A stretch of 21,227 nucleotides of DNA from a virus: positions 1-21,227 of IMG/VR virus record IMGVR_UViG_3300030107_003843; one strand, given 5' to 3'. The notes under the pieces were generated by a model. It saw only the letters and a list, made by a program, of their open reading frames with translations, did no database searches and was not told the origin of the DNA. Of the stretch, positions 14,863 to 20,278 are shown piece after piece; the first letter of the stretch is position 1, and each line of letters begins with the position of its first letter. The position numbers were made by a program, and so were the translations under genes.

Positions 14863-16546
14863 TTTTCTTTCTACTGGCAACCAATTTACGGAGATTGATT
14901 TATCTGAAGCAAAAACCAGTTTAATTATTGGAAGTAATGGTGCTGGTAAGAGCACTGTATTGGATGCACTTACATTTACACTTTTCAATAAACCTTTTCG
15001 TAAGATAAGTAAAGGTCAATTAATCAATAGTGTTAATGAAAAGGATTGTGTTGTTGAAATAGATTTTTCTATTGGTAAAATAGATTGGAAAGTAGTACGA
15101 GGTATAAAACCAAATATTTTTGAGATTCATAAAAATGGAACTGTTCTTGATCAAAAAGCAGCAGCAACTGATCAACAGAAATGGTTAGAGGAACAGGTAT
15201 TAAAATTAAATTATAAATCATTTACTCAAATTGTTGTATTGGGTAGTGCATCATTCGTTCCTTTTATGCAATTGTCTGCACCTAACCGTAGGGAAGTTAT
15301 TGAAGATCTTTTAGATATTAAGATATTTTCTGTAATGGGATTAATTCTTAGAGAAAGAATTAGAGGAACTAATGAAAGATTGAGAGAACTTTCTATTAGA
15401 AATGATCTCTTAGAAGAGAAAATAGATATGCAAAAGAATTTTATTGAAGAAATAGAAGCAACTGGAAAGAAAGATATAAGTGAAAAGAAAAAGAAACTAA
15501 ACGAAATGAATGGAGAGATTAATGCATATGAAGGGGAGTTGCAAGAGATGAGTGATGAGTTGGGTGTGATTAATAAAGATATAGAAATGTTTTCGGGTTC
15601 TAACAAAAAGTTAAGAAAGTTAGGAAACTTAAGAGGTAAATTATCTCAGAAGGTATCAACGATTACTGAAGAGCATAAGTTTTTCACAGATAACACGGTT
15701 TGCCCTACTTGCACTCAATCTATCGAGGAATCATTTCGTATAGATAAAATTAATGATGCTAAATCTAAAGCCAAAGAACTTGAACAAGGTTACAAGGAAT
15801 TAGAGGAAGCTATCAGACTTGAAGAGGAAAGAGAAAACCAATTCAAGGAGTTTACAAAGGAGGCATCCAAACTAACGCATGAAATTTCTAAAACAAGCAC
15901 AAGGATTTCTGGACTTCAAAATCAGACCAGAGACATTGAACAAGAAATTCAAAGAATTAGAGAACAACGAGAAAGTAGAACTACTGAAAGACATGCGTTA
16001 GAAAAATTAATAGGTGAAAGGGAAGGACTTGAAAGGAATCAAGCAGATGAGAGTGAAAGAAATGTTTATAATGAATTTTCTCATGCTTTGATGAAAGATA
16101 ATGGTGTTAAGTCTAAGATTATTAAACGATATTTACCATTAATGAATCAGCAGATTAATAAGTATCTGCAGTTGATGGATTTTTATATCAATTTTTCTTT
16201 AGATGAAGAATTTAAAGAAACTGTAAAATCTCCTATACATGATAAATTTTGTTATGAGTCATTTTCTGAAGGAGAGAAGATGAGGATTGACCTTGCACTT
16301 CTTTTCACATGGAGAGAAATTGCACGAATGAAAAATTCTGCTAATACAAATTTACTAATTCTTGATGAGATATTTGATAGTTCTCTTGATGGATTTGGAA
16401 CAGAATATTTTACTAAAATTGTAAAGTATATTGTTAGTGACTCTAATGTTTTTGTGATTTCTCACAAGACGGAAGATCTTATTGATAACTTTGATAGAGT
16501 TATTAAATTTGATAAGGTAAAGGGATTCAGTAAACTAGTTGCTTGA
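14831..16546 (+). CDS. gp46: Recombination endonuclease subunit gp46
   Basis: This 571-residue protein is the Rad50/SbcC-type ATPase partner of gp47. The N-terminal half-site has IRWRNFLSTG and Walker A GSNGAGKST (residues 34-42), followed by NKPFRKISKGQLINS, which matches T4 gp46. A long coiled coil from about 180 to 420 is interrupted by the zinc-hook motif CPTC (291-294), used to dimerise. The C-terminal half holds the ABC signature FSEGEKMRID (478-487) and Walker B LLILDEIFDSSLD, with Asp512 and Glu513. The start at 14831 is chosen because its translation aligns with the T4 N-terminus even though it overlaps the preceding gene by 32 nt. A new promoter begins at the end of the gene. Confidence 0.97.
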   Translation: MITFKKIRWRNFLSTGNQFTEIDLSEAKTSLIIGSNGAGKSTVLDALTFTLFNKPFRKISKGQLINSVNEKDCVVEIDFSIGKIDWKVVRGIKPNIFEIHKNGTVLDQKAAATDQQKWLEEQVLKLNYKSFTQIVVLGSASFVPFMQLSAPNRREVIEDLLDIKIFSVMGLILRERIRGTNERLRELSIRNDLLEEKIDMQKNFIEEIEATGKKDISEKKKKLNEMNGEINAYEGELQEMSDELGVINKDIEMFSGSNKKLRKLGNLRGKLSQKVSTITEEHKFFTDNTVCPTCTQSIEESFRIDKINDAKSKAKELEQGYKELEEAIRLEEERENQFKEFTKEASKLTHEISKTSTRISGLQNQTRDIEQEIQRIREQRESRTTERHALEKLIGEREGLERNQADESERNVYNEFSHALMKDNGVKSKIIKRYLPLMNQQINKYLQLMDFYINFSLDEEFKETVKSPIHDKFCYESFSEGEKMRIDLALLFTWREIARMKNSANTNLLILDEIFDSSLDGFGTEYFTKIVKYIVSDSNVFVISHKTEDLIDNFDRVIKFDKVKGFSKLVA

Positions 16547-16576
16547 CATTGGATTTGAGATCTGATACAATAAATA
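16543..16576 (+). promoter_or_regulatory. Near-consensus sigma70 promoter with adjoining late-type octamer
   Basis: TTGACA (16543-16548), a 17-nt spacer and TACAAT (16566-16571) form an almost perfect host-type promoter that overlaps the gp46 stop. AATAAATA (16569-16576), one mismatch from the late octamer, overlaps the -10 box, so the site may fire both early and late. AGGGA at 16586-16590 is the ribosome binding site of the next gene. Confidence 0.75.
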
Positions 16577-16594
16577 CTCCAACGCAGGGATCGT

Positions 16595-16789
16595 ATGACT
16601 TCAAAGACTTATACAGTAGAAAAGAAGAATCCTAAACACTCTCAAGAGTGGTCGTGGGATGAAACCCCTGAAGTCCTGAATGCACTGGAGAAACTCGATG
16701 AAAGTTCCAAATTGGCAGCATCACTCGAAGAAAGAACAAAAAAGGCACCTAAAGCCCCAAATGCTGCGACAAGCAAAGGCAAAGCGTAG
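16595..16789 (+). CDS. Small charged hypothetical protein
   Basis: This 64-residue protein is real by context, having a strong promoter, an AGGGA ribosome binding site 4 nt before the ATG, and a hairpin and terminator behind it. It has no family I can name. Residues 1-30 contain KKNPKHSQEWSWDETPEVL, and residues 27-45 are an amphipathic helix (LNALEKLDESSKLAASLEER). The tail is Lys/Ala/Pro-rich and probably disordered or nucleic-acid binding. There is no membrane segment. Because it has its own early-type promoter and terminator, it may be a short early regulatory protein; this is inference. Confidence 0.72.
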   Translation: MTSKTYTVEKKNPKHSQEWSWDETPEVLNALEKLDESSKLAASLEERTKKAPKAPNAATSKGKA

Positions 16790-16835
16790 ACAGTTGATAA
16801 ACCGTCTACTTACCTCCCCCAAAGGGAGGTTTTTT
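16786..16835 (+). terminator. Hairpin plus intrinsic terminator after the 64-aa gene
   Basis: Two hairpins lie in tandem. The first pairs GTAGAC (16786-16791) with GTCTAC (16804-16809), with an inner GTT/AAC and a GATA loop, and includes the stop codon. The second is the terminator proper: ACCTCCC (16812-16818) with GGGAGGT (16824-16830), loop CCAAA, then a T run to 16835. Confidence 0.85.
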
Positions 16836-16837
16836 AG

Positions 16838-16843
16838 TATAAT
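16838..16843 (+). promoter_or_regulatory. TATAAT element directly after a terminator
   Basis: TATAAT follows the terminator T run by 2 nt and is 24 nt from the CobT-like gene. No good -35 box is visible, since that position falls inside the terminator stem. The same arrangement (terminator, then TATAATAGG) recurs before cobS. Confidence 0.4.
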
Positions 16844-16867
16844 AGGTATATCGGACACAAATGACAG

Positions 16868-19069
16868 ATGACATTACAGCACGAAATTAAATCCCAACTT
16901 GCAAAACTCCTTGCTACTGAAGACCTTATAGTAGAGCATAAGCAAGTAGAAACAGCACAGTTTAATGTTGGTACTCGTGTCTTAACCTTACCTTTATGGG
17001 ATAAGGCAAGTAATGTTGTATATGATATGTTGGTTGGACATGAGGTGGGACATGCATTATTCACACCAGACAGAAACTGGTATACTGAGGTTAAAATACC
17101 ACCACAGTTTGTAAATATCGTAGAAGATGTTAGAATAGAAAAATTGATGAAACGCAAGTATGCAGGACTTGCAAAATCTTTCTACCACGGTTATGAGGAA
17201 CTGAATGATGATGATTTCTTTAATGTTGTTGATGAAGATCTTGATTCTCTTATTCTTGCTGATAGGATTAATCTACATTTCAAGATTGGTAATTTCGTTG
17301 ACATACCTTTTTCAGATGCTGAGAAGGAGATTGTCAAGGTAGTAGATTCATGTCAGACATTTGATGAGGTTCTTAATGCATCTAAAGTTCTTTATGATTA
17401 TTGTAAACAGGCAAATCAGGAAGCAACAGAGCAAGTATCTCCAGATTCAGAAGGTGGGGAAGAGGATCCAGATTTCCAACCACAACCACAAAGTGGTCAA
17501 GACTCCGAAGATTCTGATGAGCAGAATGATGATGATTCATTTGAAGTGAAAAATCAACCAGTAAGTAAAGGTGAACCAGAAGAATCAGATAGTGATCAAT
17601 TACCACAATCTCAGCCAGGTAAGAGGAATAGTGATTTAGATCTTAAGACTGTAGAAGCATTAGAAGATGCACTTAAGGATCTTACAAATACTAATCAGGT
17701 TCATGAAACACAGTATTTTGAATTACCTAAACTAAGATTAGATAGAGTTATTGTTCCCAATGCTGAGATACATGAGAAGTGCGAATTAGCATGGTCACCA
17801 GCAAGTGATGAAGAATATCGTAAGAGAATGGAACTTTATGGTGATTCTAGACTTATTCCAGTAAATAGGTTCGAATATGCAGATCAAGAGTATATAAAAT
17901 TTAAGAGAAATGCACAGAAAGAAGTTAATTACTTAGTTAAAGAGTTTGAGTGTAAGAAATCTGCTAGTGCTTATGCTCGTGCTGCTACTAGTAAAACTGG
18001 AGTTTTAGATACAGCAAAACTTCATACTTATCAATTTAATGAAGATCTTTTTAAGAAAATAACAGTATTGCCTGAAGGTAAGAATCATGGTTTAATATTC
18101 ATTCTTGATTGGTCTGGATCAATGGGCCCAGTATTACTTGATACTTTGAAGCAATTGTATAACCTATTGTGGTTTTGTAAGAAAGTGAATATCCCATTTG
18201 ATGTTTATGCTTTTACTAATTGCTATCCTCTTCAGACTTATCTTTCTGATGGAACACCAGCAATAGCAAGAATGCCAGCATATGAAGCAAAGGAAGGTGT
18301 TGCTCATGTTGAAGATCATTTCTCTTTAATGAACTTTTTTACTAGTAAAGTAAGAGGTAAAGAACTTGAGCAGCAAATGAAAAATATATTTAGAATTGCA
18401 ATGCTTCATGAGGATCGTTATAATTGTTGTTATGATCTTCCATTAGGATTGAATCTTTCTGGAACTCCATTGAATGAGACAATGATTGCTCTTCATGAAA
18501 TACTTCCTAAGTTTAGAGAAGAGAATAAGGTTGAGAAAGTCCAGTGTGTTATTCTTACAGATGGTGAAGGATCTCCATTGAGATATCATAAGCAGGTTCA
18601 ACGTAATTGGGAGGATGAACCATACTTACGTACTGCTGCTATCAATTATGGTACTTTTCTAAGATGTCGTAAGACTGGAAGAACATATGCATTTAGGGGT
18701 GATTGGTATGCACAGACTGATGTATATCTTCAGAATCTTAGGGATAAGTTTTCTGATGTTAATTTTATTGGTATTCGTGTTGTTTCTCAGAGAGAAGGTG
18801 GTTCATTCATACGAAGATATGCAGGATCTTATGGAGATAAGTATGAGAAACTGATTAGGGATTGGAAGAAGAATAAGTCTTGTTCTATCAAGAATTCTGG
18901 TTATCATACTTACTTTGGATTATCATCATCTGCTTTGGATAATGAAATAGATTTTGAAGTTAATGAAGATGCTACTAAAGCACAAATTAGAACTGCCTTT
19001 AAGAAATCTCTTAATGGTAAGAAGATGAATAAAAAGATACTTGGCGAATTTGTAGAATTAGTGGTATAA
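16868..19069 (+). CDS. CobT-like protein: HEVGH metallopeptidase-like domain plus VWA domain
   Basis: This 733-residue protein has three parts. The N-terminal part carries GHEVGHALFTPDRNW with His58-Glu59-x-x-His62, followed by NIVEDVRIEKLM with Glu86 and Glu91. This is the layout of a zinc metallopeptidase of the gluzincin type. Residues about 190-260 are an acidic Gln/Ser/Asp/Pro-rich linker. The C-terminal part is a VWA domain with MIDAS residues in ILDWSGSMGP (Asp414, Ser416, Ser418), Thr533 and Asp565 in ILTDGEGS. The protein resembles CobT of the aerobic cobaltochelatase in its linker and VWA part, and cyanophage copies are often named so. VWA proteins of this type act with MoxR/CobS AAA+ ATPases, and one is encoded 1.2 kb downstream. 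The chelatase subunit CobN is not seen, so a protein-remodelling or proteolytic role is more likely; that is inference. Confidence 0.85.
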   Translation: MTLQHEIKSQLAKLLATEDLIVEHKQVETAQFNVGTRVLTLPLWDKASNVVYDMLVGHEVGHALFTPDRNWYTEVKIPPQFVNIVEDVRIEKLMKRKYAGLAKSFYHGYEELNDDDFFNVVDEDLDSLILADRINLHFKIGNFVDIPFSDAEKEIVKVVDSCQTFDEVLNASKVLYDYCKQANQEATEQVSPDSEGGEEDPDFQPQPQSGQDSEDSDEQNDDDSFEVKNQPVSKGEPEESDSDQLPQSQPGKRNSDLDLKTVEALEDALKDLTNTNQVHETQYFELPKLRLDRVIVPNAEIHEKCELAWSPASDEEYRKRMELYGDSRLIPVNRFEYADQEYIKFKRNAQKEVNYLVKEFECKKSASAYARAATSKTGVLDTAKLHTYQFNEDLFKKITVLPEGKNHGLIFILDWSGSMGPVLLDTLKQLYNLLWFCKKVNIPFDVYAFTNCYPLQTYLSDGTPAIARMPAYEAKEGVAHVEDHFSLMNFFTSKVRGKELEQQMKNIFRIAMLHEDRYNCCYDLPLGLNLSGTPLNETMIALHEILPKFREENKVEKVQCVILTDGEGSPLRYHKQVQRNWEDEPYLRTAAINYGTFLRCRKTGRTYAFRGDWYAQTDVYLQNLRDKFSDVNFIGIRVVSQREGGSFIRRYAGSYGDKYEKLIRDWKKNKSCSIKNSGYHTYFGLSSSALDNEIDFEVNEDATKAQIRTAFKKSLNGKKMNKKILGEFVELVV

Positions 19070-19089
19070 TATATAAAAATGTTTTAATT

Positions 19090-19302
19090 ATGGATTTTGA
19101 TTCTGAAAATGTTGTAATGGTCGATTTATTGGAAAGAATTGCTGATAGTCTTGAGAGAATATCCTCAAGTCTTGAGGATGGTCCTCTTCATATAAATATT
19201 GATCATGGACACATTGAACAAATTGAACATGTTGATCATGCTCATATAGATGATATCGCTGAAATACATGGCGATGTAACTACACACCCTAAAAATTTTT
19301 AA
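19090..19302 (+). CDS. Small histidine-rich protein
   Basis: This 70-residue protein is not from a family I know. Residues 8-29 form an amphipathic helix (VVMVDLLERIADSLERISSS). Residues 34-66 hold eight histidines (34, 39, 41, 47, 50, 52, 60, 66) spaced mostly with Ile and acidic residues, as in HINIDHGHIEQIEHVDHAHI. The alternating pattern suggests short strands with His on one face and possible metal binding. There is no signal peptide. It lies 20 nt after the CobT-like gene and 1 nt before the DUF2997-like gene, so it belongs to the same transcription unit. A metal-carrying or metal-sensing helper to the zinc-peptidase-like partner is conceivable but unproven. Confidence 0.75.
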   Translation: MDFDSENVVMVDLLERIADSLERISSSLEDGPLHINIDHGHIEQIEHVDHAHIDDIAEIHGDVTTHPKNF

Positions 19303-19303
19303 A

Positions 19304-19528
19304 ATGAAAAAAGAAACTATCAAATATACCATTCGTCAAGATGGTAATGTTACTGAGGAAGTTTTTAATGTTCCTGGTGATGTATGTCTTAAAATGACTG
19401 AGGATATAGAAATCAAACTTGGTGATTTAGAAAATAGAGTTTATACTTCTGATTATTATAATCAGGAACTTGATTTAACTAAAGACATAACAATTAATAC
19501 TACTGATACTGGAAATGTCACATTTTAG
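19304..19528 (+). CDS. DUF2997-like small protein
   Basis: This 74-residue protein shows the pattern of DUF2997, small proteins found beside DUF1257/Ycf35 genes in cyanobacteria. It opens with a strand pair TIKYTIRQDGNVTEEVFNVP, followed by a helix containing a conserved-looking GDVCLKMTEDIEIKLGD with one cysteine (Cys28), then YTSDYYNQE. The first 60 residues match the family shape, and the Thr/Asn-rich last 15 look like an extension. The function of the family is unknown. The end overlaps the DUF1257 gene by 14 nt, which supports coupled expression, and the pairing with DUF1257 strengthens the call. Confidence 0.72.
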   Translation: MKKETIKYTIRQDGNVTEEVFNVPGDVCLKMTEDIEIKLGDLENRVYTSDYYNQELDLTKDITINTTDTGNVTF

Positions 19529-19925
19529 CACAATTAAAACCAAGATCAAAGATCGTGATGCTTTAATTGAAGCACTAGAACGTCTTGGTGAAAGAGTAAA
19601 TGTTCCTTTTAAAGGGACAAAGGTAGTTGAATTGGTAATTTTAAATCCATCTCATGCAGAAAAACATCCTACTATGGAAGTTGATATTGCTATTGGAGTT
19701 GATGTTGGGTTTAAATGGAATCAGTATACTGAAACTTATGAATTGATTGCTGATCGTCAGACATGGGAAAAGAATGTTCCTATAGAAAGATTCATGGAAA
19801 AGGTTACACAGCAGTATGCTAGAATGATGCTTCATCGTGAAATTGAGGAAAAGGGTTATGAAATAGAAGAAGAGTGGGAAATGGAAGATAACTCAATTGA
19901 ATTAACAGTATCACGTTGGAATTGA
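19515..19925 (+). CDS. DUF1257 / Ycf35-like protein
   Basis: This 136-residue protein belongs to DUF1257, which includes plastid Ycf35 and its cyanobacterial homologues. Characteristic parts are the start MSHFSTIKTKIKDRDALIEA, the VDIAIGVDVGFKWN strand-turn, YELIADRQTWEKNVPIERF, and TQQYARMMLHREIEEKGYE before a final SIELTVSRWN. The length is typical. The role is not known; in cyanobacteria and algae it is a conserved small soluble protein near AAA+ ATPase or ferredoxin genes, as I recall. Here it is 14 nt overlapped with the DUF2997-like gene and lies in the CobT-to-CobS interval. Transfer from a cyanobacterial host is the simplest origin. Confidence 0.85.
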   Translation: MSHFSTIKTKIKDRDALIEALERLGERVNVPFKGTKVVELVILNPSHAEKHPTMEVDIAIGVDVGFKWNQYTETYELIADRQTWEKNVPIERFMEKVTQQYARMMLHREIEEKGYEIEEEWEMEDNSIELTVSRWN

Positions 19926-19962
19926 ATTATTACTAAATATTTGCAGTAATTAAATTAGACTT

Positions 19963-20205
19963 ATGAGCCATTTTGGAGATATATTTAAAGGTGCACCAAA
20001 AAAAGAACCAACTCCAGTAGCACCTCCTGTTGTAACACCACCAACAACTGTAGAACCAGAAACAGTTACTGGAGAAGTTGATTTGAAATCCTTAAGTAAA
20101 AAGGATTTAGAAGATTATGGTAGAACAGTTGGTATTGAATTGGATAGAAGGCATAGTAGATCTAAGTTAGTTAAGGAACTACAAGAACATATAGACAATT
20201 TATAA
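19963..20205 (+). CDS. Pro-rich protein with SAP/HeH-like C-terminal domain
   Basis: This 80-residue protein has a short start MSHFGDIFKG, a Pro/Val/Thr-rich linker at residues about 12-38, and a C-terminal 40-residue helical part (DLKSLSKKDLEDYGRTVGIE, then RRHSRSKLVKELQEHI). The C-terminal pattern of two helices joined by a turn with Gly and basic residues resembles SAP, HeH or Rho N-terminal-type DNA/RNA-binding folds. The linker suggests tethering of that module to a partner. It is the last gene before a strong terminator, so it may belong to the CobT-DUF2997-DUF1257 unit. Function is unknown. Confidence 0.72.
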   Translation: MSHFGDIFKGAPKKEPTPVAPPVVTPPTTVEPETVTGEVDLKSLSKKDLEDYGRTVGIELDRRHSRSKLVKELQEHIDNL

Positions 20206-20214
20206 AGTGTCCAC

Positions 20215-20238
20215 AAGGGGTCATCTGACCCCTTTTTT
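20215..20238 (+). terminator. Intrinsic terminator before cobS
   Basis: AAGGGGTCA and TGACCCCTT form a perfect stem, with the realistic loop ATCT, followed by a T run to 20238. It separates the CobT unit from the CobS-like gene. Confidence 0.9.
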
Positions 20239-20243
20239 ATTGT

Positions 20244-20262
20244 TATAATAGGTTCATAAATA
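20244..20262 (+). promoter_or_regulatory. TATAAT and CATAAATA elements upstream of cobS
   Basis: TATAAT (20244-20249) follows the terminator, and CATAAATA (20255-20262), one mismatch from the late octamer, lies 16 nt before the start codon. No clear -35 box exists. Either a sigma70-type or a late start is possible. The surrounding TATAATAGG matches the copy after the 16812-16835 terminator. Confidence 0.5.
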
Positions 20263-20278
20263 AGACACCTACATTATT

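Noticed and set aside
15226-15606. 126-residue - strand frame opposite gp46
   Set aside because: It is opposite the charged coiled-coil region of gp46, low in complexity, and without a start signal.
19065-19079. TATAAT and TATAAAAA at the end of the CobT-like gene as a promoter for the His-rich gene
   Set aside because: The sequence is AT-rich, has no -35 box and deviates from the late octamer; co-transcription with the CobT-like gene is simpler.
19515-20000. Shared MSHF start of the DUF1257 protein and the Pro-rich protein, suggesting duplication
   Set aside because: Only four residues agree; the rest of the two proteins has nothing in common.
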